In this document: in pieces, positions 39,401-48,220 of the stretch
Layout of the letters: the number at the start of each line of letters is the position of its first letter
Numbering within the stretch: the stretch's first letter is position 1
Assembly: GCF_028389875.1 (NCBI RefSeq)
Contig: NC_084672.1
Location: 7,614,458-7,678,457 of the forward strand
Direction: 5' to 3'
DNA: 64,000 nt
Source: Rhea pennata
Taxonomy: Eukaryota; Chordata; Aves; Rheiformes; Rheidae
Position numbers and translations under genes: made by a program
Notes under the pieces: generated by a model
The model's input: only the letters and a program-made list of their open reading frames with translations
Database searches by the model: none
Told to the model about the DNA's origin: nothing

Positions 39401-40254
39401 CTCTGAGCAGTCCTAAGAGTTTTGCTTTGGGCACCAGCTGACTGCAAGCTGCCTGGTTCATTTAGCCATAGCTGCCAGTGCTGGCACCGTAACACATTCA
39501 GAAGATGGGCTGAGATGTGGTGCGAGTCTCTTGATTTTGAGTAGCTGCCTTCAACAGTATGCAAAACACATCTCAAATCAGATCCACCCATTCGTGGCTA
39601 TGCATGACATACAAAACAAGAAAGCGGTCACCAGAAGATCCTGAAATCAGCCAGCCACTAGAATAAGATGTTTTAGGAATAAGGTGTTTTAGGTGTAAGA
39701 ACAGCTGTTCACAAGCAGCACTTACCAAGCATCCCTTTGTTTGAACTGGATAAGCACATATCCTTCTCAGCACTGGGCAGAACAAATCCAACCACAAACA
39801 CCTCCACCCCATCTGCCATCAGTGCCAACCCTAACACAAAGAAGAGTGTCCACTGGAAGCGCCCATGGCCACATTCCTCAATGATGTTCTCATATTGGTG
39901 GGCGAGCTGCTCCTCATCTTCCATCCTCTCTGCCATAAGATCAGCATGGTCTCTGTACTCATCATCCGCTGCAGGGGCTCTCTTCTTCTGCTTAGGTTTG
40001 ATGTCATCTGGGTGTGGGATTCCCTGATACTCCCCCTCATAGACCTCATCATCTTCATCATGGCCTTCTGTAACATCACTCTGGGCATCTTCTTCATGAG
40101 TAAGTTCATCCCCACTACGGTAGTAGCCATCATTGGGTGCATACCCTTCGTAGGTACCATCCTGGTACCTATAGTCATCTGAGACTTGGTTTGTGTCCCT
40201 GCCTGTGTCCCTAGTCCCTTGATACAGGTTTGTATTTCTGTATCCATCATCCAT
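12244..40254 (-). CDS. SV2B: SV2B, synaptic vesicle glycoprotein 2B (12 coding exons, joined)
   Basis: The exons are 40254-39726, 28384-28204, 27547-27396, 25328-25195, 24447-24358, 21937-21827, 20731-20643, 19892-19728, 17087-16954, 15995-15795, 13479-13320 and 12427-12244. They join in frame to 2130 nt and 709 residues. SV2 proteins are integral glycoproteins of synaptic and secretory vesicles that modulate calcium-triggered exocytosis, bind synaptotagmin and have a sugar-porter-like MFS fold. Visible features are an acidic cytoplasmic N-terminus (about 52-83), TM1 at about 134-159, MFS motif A GGLADKLGRK (192-201), the sugar-porter motif PESPR (324-328), a cytoplasmic loop (about 329-412), a luminal loop between TM7 and TM8 (about 444-562) with three N-glycosylation sequons (N467, N517, N542), a second motif-A-like MDKIGR (586-591), and C-terminus DQVLM. 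Residue choices across the protein match SV2B (for example FIEIQSSTGTWYQRW and YLVSFLGSLSVLPGN) better than SV2A or SV2C. Mammalian SV2B is 683 residues as I recall it; the difference is at the N-terminus. Confidence 0.97.
12428..13319 (-). other. SV2B intron 11
   Basis: This intron joins the last two coding exons, with weak donor GTGCTC and acceptor CTCCACAG. Nothing else recognisable is present. Confidence 0.9.
13320..13479 (-). CDS. SV2B: SV2B coding exon 11 (residues 596-649)
   Basis: This 160-nt exon has acceptor CTCCTGTAG then GTGGTTCAATG. It encodes TM9 and TM10: SMLISAVCCFFLFFGNSES, then AMIGWQCLFCGASIAAWNAL and DVITVELYPTNK. The donor AAAAG|GTGCTC is weak after position +3. It is nevertheless the only one that keeps frame with the final exon and with family length. 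Confidence 0.95.
13480..15794 (-). other. SV2B intron 10
   Basis: Donor GTGAGT and acceptor CTGTAG. It contains an ancient LINE/SINE remnant at about 15386-15625. No other gene-like content was seen. Confidence 0.9.
15386..15625 (+). repeat. ancient amniote LINE/SINE remnant (L3/CR1-L3 or MIR-like)
   Basis: The left part (CCTGTTGTGCTAAGCGCTGG, then AAACACACAGG) resembles the widespread amniote repeat with GTGCTAGGCGCTGTACAAACAC. The right part (AACTTGCCCAATGCCACAGA, then AGAAATAGAACC) resembles the shared MIR/L2/L3 core in which AACTTGCCCAAGGTCACA precedes a GAACC motif. It is diverged and interrupted. The identification is from memory of consensus sequences. Confidence 0.5.
15795..15995 (-). 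CDS. SV2B: SV2B coding exon 10 (residues 529-596)
   Basis: This 201-nt exon has acceptor CCTGGCAG then ATCTCTACG and donor ATCG|GTGAGT. It completes the luminal domain (LYEHKFINCRLINSTF with sequon N542-S-T, then KEGCHLDFEEEND) and encodes TM8 (FLIYLVSFLGSLSVLPGN) and the second motif-A-like loop MDKIGRIKM (586-594). Confidence 0.97.
15996..16953 (-). other. SV2B intron 9
   Basis: Donor GTAAAG and acceptor TGGCAG. Nothing recognisable inside. Confidence 0.9.
16954..17087 (-). CDS. SV2B: SV2B coding exon 9 (residues 484-529)
   Basis: This 134-nt exon has acceptor TGCACCACAG then ATTCATTGG and donor ACAG|GTAAAG. It encodes the core of the luminal pentapeptide-repeat domain: FIGMKFKEVRFEDSLFEECY, then FEDVTSSETFF and sequon N517-C-T. 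The alternating pattern with F/C every fifth residue (FEDSLFEECYFEDV) is the visible pentapeptide periodicity. Confidence 0.96.
17088..19727 (-). other. SV2B intron 8
   Basis: Donor GTAAGT and acceptor CACCACAG. Short open frames (for example 18482-18733 plus) have no recognisable similarity. No repeat family is recognised. Confidence 0.9.
19728..19892 (-). CDS. SV2B: SV2B coding exon 8 (residues 429-484)
   Basis: This 165-nt exon has acceptor GGCTGCAG then TTACTATGG and donor GATAA|GTAAGT. It encodes TM7 (YYGLIVWFPDMIRYL) and the first part of the luminal loop, including sequon N467-F-T and LENQIHRNGEYKND. FNFTLENQIHR reads more like SV2A than mammalian SV2B as I recall them. The luminal loop of SV2 proteins is a pentapeptide-repeat beta-helix that is exposed at the surface after vesicle fusion. 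It is the part recognised by some botulinum neurotoxins in mammals. Confidence 0.96.
19893..20642 (-). other. SV2B intron 7
   Basis: Donor GTAAGG and acceptor GCTGCAG. Nothing recognisable inside. Confidence 0.9.
20643..20731 (-). CDS. SV2B: SV2B coding exon 7 (residues 400-429)
   Basis: This 89-nt exon has acceptor TTTGTAG then GTCTGGGACAATG and donor AAG|GTAAGG. It encodes VWDNVLYCLTAQYRMNTLIL followed by AVVWFTMALS, the segment that enters TM7. The frame was found by following the phase from exon 6 (phase 0), and it joins to exon 8 through an AG|T serine codon. It is too short to stand out as an open frame. LYCLTAQYR is more diverged from what I remember of mammalian SV2B than its flanks. 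Confidence 0.93.
20732..21826 (-). other. SV2B intron 6
   Basis: Donor GTGAGA and acceptor TTGTAG. Nothing recognisable inside. Confidence 0.9.
21827..21937 (-). CDS. SV2B: SV2B coding exon 6 (residues 363-399)
   Basis: This 111-nt, phase 0-0 exon has acceptor CTTTTCAG then GTTTCCTATATC and donor CAG|GTGAGA. It encodes the second part of the cytoplasmic loop: SYIKTPKQVDEFIEIQSSTG, TWYQRWLVRF and TTTFKQ. IKTPKQ and FIEIQSSTGTWYQRW are characteristic SV2B wording of a segment shared by the family. The exon is 37 whole codons. Confidence 0.96.
21938..24357 (-). other. SV2B intron 5
   Basis: Donor GTGAGT and acceptor TTTTCAG. It contains a pyrimidine-rich CCTT/CT microsatellite at 22126-22184. 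Nothing else was recognised. Confidence 0.9.
22126..22184 (+). repeat. CCTT / CT pyrimidine microsatellite
   Basis: (TTCC)n passing into TCTCTCTC, pure pyrimidine for most of 50 nt. On the SV2B sense strand it is a purine tract in intron 5. Confidence 0.9.
24358..24447 (-). CDS. SV2B: SV2B coding exon 5 (residues 333-362)
   Basis: This 90-nt, phase 0-0 exon has acceptor TTTCCAG then ATAGGTAAACATG and donor ACG|GTGAGT. It encodes the first part of the central cytoplasmic loop: IGKHDEAWMILKQVHDTNM and onward to EPERVFT. Because it is 30 whole codons, skipping it would preserve frame. Confidence 0.95.
24448..25194 (-). other. SV2B intron 4
   Basis: Donor GTAAGA and acceptor TTTCCAG. A 72-codon lysine-rich open frame on the same strand (24984-24766) has no splice support and no recognisable similarity. 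Confidence 0.9.
25195..25328 (-). CDS. SV2B: SV2B coding exon 4 (residues 288-332)
   Basis: This 134-nt exon has acceptor TTTTCAG then GCTGGGGTTTC and donor GAG|GTAAGA, ending in phase 0. It encodes WGFSMGTKYHFHSWRVF, TM6 and the sugar-porter signature PESPR (324-328) followed by FLLE. It is found in a different frame from the longest open stretch at this place, so it is easy to miss. Confidence 0.95.
25329..27395 (-). other. SV2B intron 3
   Basis: Donor GTAATT and acceptor TTTTCAG. It includes a short GATA-type repeat near 26310-26326 and a degenerate ATCAGTCA run near 26968-26996. Nothing else was recognised. Confidence 0.9.
27396..27547 (-). CDS. SV2B: SV2B coding exon 3 (residues 237-288)
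   Basis: This 152-nt exon has acceptor TCTCCTCAG then TATTGGGGG, and donor TACG|GTAATT. It encodes the rest of TM4, the short loop LSREKRGEH (252-260) and TM5, ending in SIIPHYG. The acceptor restores the reading frame from the preceding exon only if that exon ends at 28204, which supports the upstream donor choice there. Confidence 0.96.
27548..28203 (-). other. SV2B intron 2
   Basis: Begins GTAGGTAACT, where two overlapping donors sit four bases apart, and ends CTCCTCAG. Nothing else recognisable inside. Confidence 0.9.
28204..28384 (-). CDS. SV2B: SV2B coding exon 2 (residues 177-237)
   Basis: This 181-nt exon has acceptor TTCTAG then GCTTGATAGTC. It encodes TM2, MFS motif A (GGLADKLGRKK, 192-202), TM3 and the start of TM4, reading through FVQGYGFFLFCRLISGLG. 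The phase requires donor GG|GTAGGT. A second GT lies four bases downstream (GTAG|GTAACT); its use would put GGG TAG in frame and truncate the protein. The motif-A aspartate D196 and arginine R200 are intact. Confidence 0.96.
35093..35111 (+). repeat. A19 tract at the end of a CpG-dense block
   Basis: Nineteen consecutive A directly after CCAGACGAGGGG, followed by GGAAAAAAG. See the finding on the CpG block. Confidence 0.9.
38389..38407. repeat. T9A10 palindromic tract
   Basis: Nine T immediately followed by ten A makes a self-complementary stretch. A second T8 run follows at about 38416-38423. Confidence 0.9.
39726..40254 (-). CDS. SV2B: SV2B coding exon 1 (residues 1-177)
   Basis: This 529-nt exon encodes the whole cytoplasmic N-terminus, TM1 and the start of the TM1-TM2 loop. 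It ends after one base of codon 177 (GGGATGCTTG then GTAAGT, a strong donor). Residues 1-24 form an extension resembling the SV2A/SV2C N-terminus. Residues 25-46 align with the start of mammalian SV2B as I remember it, but the equivalent of the mammalian initiator Met is a TCA serine codon here. The acidic stretch at about 54-83 includes EGHDEDDEVYEGEYQG. CGHGRFQW (128-135) leads into TM1, and ADGVEVFVVGF (147-157) is the SV2 hallmark segment. The next in-frame Met is 107, so Met1 is the only start that keeps the conserved acidic region. Confidence 0.97.
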
Positions 40255-40341
40255 TCTGAATGTAGATTTCTAAATGCTGTAGACCACTGTGTGTAGATAC
40301 TCTAATATATACGTATGTATTTATGCAATTTCTGGTATTGG

Positions 40342-40383
40342 TTACTTGAACATATCTTCTCTATTCTTAGGAGTTGATGTCAT
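40342..40383 (-). promoter_or_regulatory. upstream ORF 2 in SV2B leader
   Basis: ATG at 40383-40381 opens a 13-residue frame (MTSTPKNREDMFK) that ends at TAA 40344-40342, about 87 nt before the main ATG. This is far enough for reinitiation to be plausible. It depends on the leader exon call. Confidence 0.3.
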
Positions 40384-40547
40384 ATAGTTTCTCAGGCTCA
40401 GATGGAGAAGCACTGTAATTTTTCTATGCAAGACACTCTCAAAGAGCTTTTGATGTTTCACTTCTCAGCCGTGGTTTGTGACTTGCTGGCTTCTTCCTTA
40501 CTTTGTGTGGGAACAGCAAGAGAACAGCAAATTGTACAGCCAGTGAG

Positions 40548-40574
40548 CTATTTGGCAGGTTTTTCCTGATTCAT
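40548..40574 (-). promoter_or_regulatory. upstream ORF 1 in SV2B leader
   Basis: ATG at 40574-40572 opens an eight-residue frame (MNQEKPAK) that ends at TAG 40550-40548. Its context is AAGATGA, with A at -3. It would precede the main start by about 290 nt if the leader exon is as predicted. A regulatory role is inferred from position only. Confidence 0.35.
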
Positions 40575-41419
40575 CTTGGTGGTGAAGATCTTATCCTGAG
40601 AAAGAGGAAACAATAGCAATGAGAATGTGGTAAGCTTGAATTTCATGCCTAGCATTTTGAAAACACACTTTTCCATCTCAAAAAAGGCAACTCAGTATTT
40701 GGGGAACATTATTGCACCTTCAAAACAAATAACCAAAAGCCTCAGTACATAAAAGGGCATTAAAGTTCACTAAGTAATCTAAGTGGAAACCTAAAGTAGG
40801 ATCTAAAATATCGTCTAGTCCCAGACTGCTATTCCTAGAAATCCTACCTCTCAGATGTGATGGTGATTTCTACAGCAGAACAATACAGAGAAGAGTTGCT
40901 TGAACAGAGCTTTCAGGTTACTGCAGATATTCATCTGTCTACCCTAAGCTCACTCCTCCTCAGTAGTTATGGCTGGCTAACATCATAATGACACAAAATA
41001 TGAGCTTGGTTTTGTATTTTATCCAGTGCCCCAGATTTAGTTTTATTTAATGTTTTCCCCACCACCACCACCAGGGTCTCCCTGTGTGACAGACGTGGAA
41101 CTGATAAGCTGTGTCTGCCAAAATAAAGTCACCCAAAGTCACACCAAGCATCGTTCTTCCATCAATGCATGATTTTCAGAGTGAAAAATTAAGTTAACAT
41201 GGAACCACTGCTCTCTACAAGGAAAACCAAGGGAAGCCAAGTCACAGCTAAACACATTCTCATTTCAGACACCTGACTTCCATAATCTTTCAAGAGATTT
41301 TCAGCCAGCTGGCTCTCCAGTGCTCTACTGCATTTGTTGCTGCACACAGCTGTTAACAAGGATTTTGAAAGGAATCTTGCATGGAAAACTGTAGAGTCAT
41401 GTCAGAAGAGCCAGTATAG

Positions 41420-41476
41420 AGTACACATGCACAAATGTACAGTGTACTTTTGTAAAGTGCACAAATGCACTTTACA
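41420..41476. repeat. nested hairpins with CACAAATG motif
   Basis: TGTAAAGTGC (41451-41460) and GCACTTTACA (41467-41476) form a perfect 10-bp stem with loop ACAAAT. Just upstream GTACA (41421-41425) and TGTAC (41436-41440) can pair around CATGCACAAA. The heptamer GCACAAATG or its variant occurs in both loops. Confidence 0.8.
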
Positions 41477-41868
41477 TTTTGAGCTAGTTGCTTAAATAAA
41501 CTGTAAGTAAGCTGTAAAAAAAGGAAGCAATAAATTAAACACACTTACATATATTCTGATCAAGTTAGAAAGATGAATAGACTATAATGCATGTAACAAT
41601 AAAGAGCATCTAATAAAAAGTATTAATATACAAGGGAGTTATACATCTGTCAGCCATTAGAAGAATTTAAATGGGTTTTACAGGTATTGTTTCAATGCCA
41701 GAACTTCACCATGAATGGTTAAAACACTCCTTGAGGACTTTTGAGTCTTAAAACCTCCCCTTTTTGAGGTAACTTTCTTGATTACACAAGGATTTGTACC
41801 ATGAGTGAACATTGTGTTCTCCACAGAGACATATTTTCATCTGAAAACTAGGGAAAAGGCTCTTTCTT

Positions 41869-41888
41869 AAAAAAAAAAAAAAAAAAAA
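41869..41888 (+). repeat. A20 tract
   Basis: Twenty consecutive A. No clear retroposon body precedes it. Confidence 0.9.
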
Positions 41889-44173
41889 TGTGCTAAGGAA
41901 TATTAGACCTTGCTTTGGAAGTCTTGAAGTGTCATTTACTGGCAGGTTATGTTTCAAAGTGACCTCAAATGACAAAACAGAAAATGTAGTGACCTCACTG
42001 TTCTTGTCCTGTTCTGGTTGCTACAAAAGCAGATTGAAAAATCAGTCTTATGAAATGAAATAATAATAATATTAATGATTAATCAATAGATTTCATAGGA
42101 TTCCAAGTCATCCAGAGAACTTGCACTTAGACTTTTCAAAAGGTAAAAGTATGTCTTGGAAGACCAATCACTGGAAGAACTTTTTCTACTCTACTAAGAT
42201 GCCAAAGGTAGAAACCAGGCTTTCTGCTTCCTATACTAACAGAACCACAGATGACAACAAACATAGAGAAGATTCATTTAAGCGTCTGTGCTCTTGCATT
42301 GATATACAACATTGTTTCTACTGTAAGGCATCATTTGCATCACGGGCAGCAGAAGAAATAATGGAATGATCTGATCAGTCTTGTAGACCCATGACAGCCA
42401 CCTGTGTCAGGAAGAACATGCCACACTGAAAATACGTCCTGTCAAATAATAGCCAGCAGGTTACCATTCACTTTGTGAATGTTGTGACAGATGTTTGTGG
42501 GGTGCCCCTAGATGAAGGGGCAGTAACCATGAGGAGCAAGGCACCCAGAAGCCCCCTGCAACTTACAGCTCTTAAATACTTCAGTTAGACACTTCACACT
42601 ACTTGCCTTCTTTCATTGTCACCTGTGCGCAGGCTGATTCACTCTAGACCTGACTCTTTAACACTCTTTCACTCAAGGTGAGCTGCACTTACTCATATTA
42701 GCAGCCTCATCTAGCATTTAGATGAGAAATCATAATGTCTCATAAGGATTCAAGGCCTGGATTTCTAATTACACTTTAGAGTGATGCATGACAGTTTGAG
42801 ACAAATATACACTTCACATTGAGTCTATTACAGCCTTGGGCCCTTTAAAACAGACAGCTGCTGCTCCAAGACATACAAGTGAGGTTTAAACACAAGACAA
42901 ATACAAGGTTCCCCAAGGCAGAAAGCAGAGGGCAGAGAGAGGCAGAAAAAGGAGGGATAGCCTCATTCTAGTTCTTTCAAAGTAATACATTCAAGGAAGT
43001 GTTAAGCTTTGTCCTCAATAAACCAAGCCTTACAGACAGAAATCTAAAGTAACTGGGAATACAGCTCCCTTCCTGGCTTGTGATTCTCCATAACTCCTTG
43101 TTTATTTCTCAACACATTACCTTGCTTTTTCTTCCCCTCTAAGTACTTTTGCACTATGGCTTTTCCTTTAAATTTTGCATCAGTACATACTTTAATCTTA
43201 TTTCCCCACCAAACAGCCCATGTCACCAGCTATCCTGATACTAGTAAGCACATATCCTTCACTTAATTGCATCTCTCAGGCTATAATTTAGCCTGCATTA
43301 ATTCTTCAAAACATGCTATTCATCTTACATTTTTCTTGCATCTGTTAGCTCTTTAGGCAGTTCAGATGTTCCATACTTACCAGCAATTAAGTCATTTGAG
43401 CACCACAGTTTAAAACAGCAACCTAAAGCTTGATATGCACTCACAACAAAAACCATACCACTCAGGAAAAGAGACCTTTAAGAAGAGCTGCTAAACACCT
43501 GCACCTGTGAAAATACATATAAGGGAGGTGCCCTTGGCTAAAGAACAGTAGGAGTTAGAGGAGGTGCAGGTAGTTTCTTGCAAGAGCAGTAGGAAAGCAG
43601 CCTGACAGAAAATGAAGAAAGTACAAAAGGAGTCTAGGGCTTGCTGGAGAGCTGAGAACAGTACTTAGAGTGAATCAGTAAGCAGAGTAGTTGTGGAGGG
43701 AAGACTTGCTATAACATGTTCAGTCCTGGTACATGAAGGAGTTCCCAGGAAAGAGAAGAGCATTACTTTGTGGGAGCCAGGGTTGAAGGGAGCTGTGAGT
43801 ACACACCTGTATGCAGTGGGGAGAGAGCCAAAGGTAGGATCCACATCTTCTCTTTGCCTTTTTGTGCTGAGAAAGGAAAAACTTTTAAAGTCAAAAGCTG
43901 AAGAGAGAGGTTATATGAATGTTATTGCAAAGGAAGCAGTGTTAAGGAGCAGTGCAGGGGCATGATGAAAATGTTTTCAAGGGATATCTAACATTCACCA
44001 GAATAATCCCCATAAAGCAGATGGCAGAGCAGTTCATTACCCTTCCTGAAGGACAACTCCTCTAGCAAAACATTCTTGCTCCCAGAGCTGCTTTCTACTA
44101 GCAACAATGGGAAGGTGTCTGAATTCTACAGTGGCCATAAAGGCACCTTGCACTCACAAAACTAGTTGTCAGG

Positions 44174-44193
44174 AAAAAAAAAAAAAAAAAAAA
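44174..44193 (+). repeat. A20 tract
   Basis: Twenty consecutive A after GTTGTCAGG. No retroposon body was recognised upstream. Confidence 0.9.
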
Positions 44194-44711
44194 CAGCCTG
44201 GGAGGAATCTTCCATTGATGGTTAGGAGAAAAGAAATTGTGCATATAGGGTTTTGTGATGTTCTCATCTCAGGCTATTAATGAAGATGCAATAATGGATC
44301 CATTTGTATGCATAAAGGACCAGCTTTTGAGAGCTGCTTAAGAACTCACAGCTCCCAAGAGAGCAGTATCCTGGATTTCAGACAACTTACAGTTACACAA
44401 ATACTATTAAACAGACCAAGGATTGTAGCAAGGTCTAAATGCCACTTTGCTAGGTAGAGGGAAAGTGTTACTGTGTTTGGGGTATAACTCTGTGCTGCAG
44501 ACAGTTTGAGCAGCCTTTGAAAGTTGCTTGGCTTCCAGGATCCCTGTCTCCACTCCCACCCCACCCCCTTTGCGAATGGGAATAGCACAGCTTTTCCTGA
44601 TGTGAATTGCAGATTGGTTATTTAAATTCCTTGCAAATGTGGCTATATGAGGAGATGGAAACTTGGGCCCCCAAAGCCCTAATGAACAATCTTTGGGAGA
44701 AAAGACATCCC

Positions 44712-44776
44712 TGTGTCCCCTACTTCACAGATGAGGCACAGCAAAATTAAGCAATTTCCCCAGAGTCATCATCAGG
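44712..44776 (+). repeat. possible MIR/L3-core remnant
   Basis: TTCACAGATGAGGCACAGC followed by AATTAAGCAATTTCCCCAGA resembles the CAGATGAGGAAACTGAGGC ... CTTGCCCAAGG core shared by old amniote SINE/LINE elements. It is short and diverged. Confidence 0.3.
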
Positions 44777-47700
44777 TGTTTCTTTTTCTAGCCATGTAAA
44801 CTGTTATTTTTCCACTGCTTGGAAGAATAACAGCTTCAGAAAAATGCTCTGAAATAGGTTTCTCTGTAATGTAAGATCTGAAGTACTCCAAACCCTAAAC
44901 TCTACATAATTCTCATGAATCTGTTGCCTTCCAAATGGAAAAGGGAGGAAGGAGATGGTATTTCTCAAAATGTTGTTAGTGTTAGTGATTTTGCTTGAAA
45001 AGCCTAATCTTAAGGGAGCTTCCTGGGTGCTTCAGATCACTTTTTCCATTTTGTTAGAATGAAGAATGACAGAATCACTTCCCTCCTGCTTGAGCTGCTA
45101 TGTGTTTTCCCATTTAGACAGCAGGTGTATGTTTTGAAAGTGTTTGTGGCCATCTCCAATGTCACCCTCTGCCCCGATGACTCTCAGAAAAGTTGATATC
45201 AGGGCCTAGAGAAGCACAACCAGAGAGAGATTCTCCAGTATTTTCAATGAGGAGAGTGTTGCCTGGGAGAAGTCAGAGGCATAGCCTTAGTGTCAGGGGT
45301 GGCTTGGCTTCACACCTGTAGGGCATTGTGTTTAGTGCCCTAACAAACAGGTGGTTTCAATAAGATCTGCGGCATTATAACTGTTGATATAACCATGTGT
45401 AGTATGGGGCTACCATAGCTGAGGAGATTTAGGGAAGGCTGAAATTTTTTCCCTCTTTCCAAAAGGTACTAAAAAAATCTCAAAAATCAGACTCCAACTC
45501 CATAAACCACAAAAATACTTTCAGATCAGATACATTAAAAGGTTTCATTTCACTACAACCGCAAAAGGTTGCCCTTTTCATCACAACAAATAAAAATCAG
45601 CATGAAGAGTTGTTTCAAAATGGAAAACAAACAATTTAGGAAATGCTAGCATGTTAGCTATTCTATCTGCTTTCTTTAGAGGTATTTGTTGAAACAGATT
45701 TCCCCATGAAAAATTCAGGATTTGAAAAAAGGGTCTTTTCTGTCAACCTCTATCCTATAGGGTAGGAAACAGCCATGCTTCCAAGGGGCTCTGATTATTC
45801 TTTCCTGCTAATGTTAACATTGCTGCTTCAGCTACATCAGTCAATATTCAAAGAGAGCTGAGCAATATCGTCATTCTCCTGGGCAGATGGCAAGGCTGGA
45901 TTCTTGGCAAGGATTCTGCAGAGGGAAAAGTGACAGGATCTAGAGGGAATATATATTTGACTGAAGTTAGAAAAGGGGAATGAGGAGGCTTCTAAGGCAG
46001 AGGAGTAGAAACCAAATGAAGTCAGAAGTCAGGGAGGAGGGAGAAGATTCAGTGGTCCAAGTGAAAAATTGTGGTTAGAGCAGAGGGAAAGGGTTCCCCT
46101 CACAGCCAGAGCTGCTCCTGAAATACTCTCCTTCCTGAAGGGCTTCAGGAGCTACTGACACACGTGGGAGACAAAAGCCAGCCAGTGGTCCTTGGTAGGA
46201 TGCTCCTCTTGCACCCCTGTATGCTTAGAGCAGCAGGTTATCTCACCCTCCACAGCCTCTTGCAGGAAGGCAGAGGCTGCCACTGCCTCCAAGAGAGTAA
46301 CTACTTGGCTGTACCTGCTTTTCTGCAAGGTGATTGCTGTCTAGAGCTTCACTGTCCACGCAAAGCAGCTAATGGGAAAACCGTTGCATGCAACCCCTCT
46401 TGGAGCCCAGGTTAGACAATAACAGCAGCTCTCACCTTCATATCTGAGCAAGATAAACCTATCTCAGGCCATCTGTTAGAGTTTAGCCTTAATCCTTACT
46501 AATTCTTACCTGACTTCTCAAACCTTATTTCTCTGCCAAAACAGTAATCAGACAGGTGAAAAGTCTTAGAGTGTATGACTCTGAAATACTTGCAGGTGAA
46601 GTTGACAGTAGGGAATACCACCTGGCCTAAAACATCATCAGCCACTAGTTACAGGGAGGAATTGTGTGTGGAATTATATAAAATTAGGTCAGGTTTTTCA
46701 GCAGTCACTTTCCTTACCTTCTCTTTCCATCAAAAAAAGCCTAATCACATGGCAGGGATGACAAATGAGTCCCTGGGGAGTTTCCAATAGGATGTTCTCA
46801 GCTCTGAACCGGAGTTATTGAACAGCAGTCAGTGAATCAGTGGAATATAACTAGCTGAAGATCTGGTCTCTTTTGGAAGGACAAGTTAGCCCTTGGGACA
46901 CAGGTTTATATAGGGTGGTATACAGAGAACTGAAAATATACATCACTAAACAAACATTCCTGATTCCTCTTCTTGCCTCTCTAGTTCCACAAGATTTGAA
47001 GGGAAACCTGTTCTTGCAATGAATCTGACCTGAGTTAATGTCAAAAGGAAACCATAGTCATCAAACACTCTTGAGCGAAGATATCTCAATCCTAGGCTGG
47101 AACCCCTTGAATCTAGAGGAATATGAGTTCCAGACTGAATTTCTTAGGCATGTTTTCCACTACGCTTACTGTTCTTGCTCAGAAAATTCCAGACAAGCAC
47201 ATGAGGTTTTTTTTTAGTTTCTTAATTACTGGCATGGTAGCTGGAAGCAATGAGGAGCAACTTTGCCAGCAAAGATACCATTTCTATACACGTGGATATG
47301 TCAAGATACAATTATCAGGAGCAAAGCTATGTGTTAATGGCTACAACAATCAATTGTGGCTGCAAATATTTAAGGGAGGCTAACTGGGCCTATACAACAG
47401 GAGATTAGAAGATCAAAGTTGCATGATCCATTTCTATAACAGCGCCTACCTAAAAAAGAGTTTGGTTTGAACTCTGGATAAAGAGATGTCTTTTGTTAGA
47501 GCTTCACAGAGAAGCACTGCATTAAAGTGAAAACCAAAAATAAAAACAAGTTTCTCCTGAGACTTTTTTTTTTTTAATTAAGCAGTTATTTTGATAGAAG
47601 TACAGGTTCAAAACTCTCCATGGAGCTTATTAAGCACACTATCTGCACTACAGTGTGTGTATTAGTAGCTGTAAGTTAAAAGAAGAGCAAGATATTTGAA

Positions 47701-48220
47701 AGTCATTGACTTCATATCATCTGGTTCACTGAACTGGCTTTCAGCACTACAGAGAGCACCTAATGATTGCTCTCCTGCAGCATAGTTAGGACACGCAAGG
47801 TAAAAGTCTTCTATTCAGTGTAAAATCATTGATTTGTCCTAAGATGCTGTTGGAATCTCTAGAACGAGACTCATTTATTCACTTCGTCTGTGCTATTGCA
47901 AGGAAGAAGACTGGTGCTAATGCAACACTGGTTTATTGAGAAATGTGGGGAAAACAGAACCCAAGCAATTTAGTGTGCTACCAGTAGATCAGATTATTTA
48001 ACAAGGAAAACATTTTAGTTCAGAATTAACTGCTATAGAGTCTATTTAACTTAAGTCATGTCATCTTACAATTTCTAGATAATCTCTATTGATCCATGAT
48101 GGTTTTTACATGTTTCTGTGCCAGTGCATACTGCACATATTTTGTTCCACTAATGCACAAAACCTGCTCCAATGTGGCCTAGTGACAGTCATGCGTTACT
48201 GTGCTACAGCAACATAGCTT

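Larger units (their letters stand above)
28385..39725 (-). other. SV2B intron 1 between coding exons (11.3 kb)
   Basis: This is the largest intron within the coding region, with donor GTAAGT and acceptor TTCTAG. It holds a CpG-dense block ending in A19 (about 34940-35111), a T9A10 palindrome (38389-38407), and several AT-rich stretches. Open frames are short and unrecognised. Confidence 0.88.
40255..40595 (-). other. SV2B: SV2B 5' leader in the first coding exon
   Basis: A strong acceptor lies on the minus strand just upstream of 40595: a pyrimidine tract (TTTCCTCTTTCTCAG) followed by GATAAG. This would give 341 nt of leader before the ATG. An in-frame TAG at 40272-40270, six codons before the ATG, shows that the coding frame cannot extend further upstream on this exon. 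The start context is AGAATGG, with A at -3 and G at +4, so it is strong. A weaker acceptor-like CAG sits immediately before the ATG, but it lacks a good pyrimidine tract. The leader contains two short upstream ORFs, listed separately. The acceptor choice is inference; no transcript was available. Confidence 0.6.

Noticed and set aside
39737..40182. Long open frames on the plus strand over the first SV2B coding exon
   Set aside because: They are antisense shadows of an acidic, codon-biased exon; there is no splice signal or family similarity.
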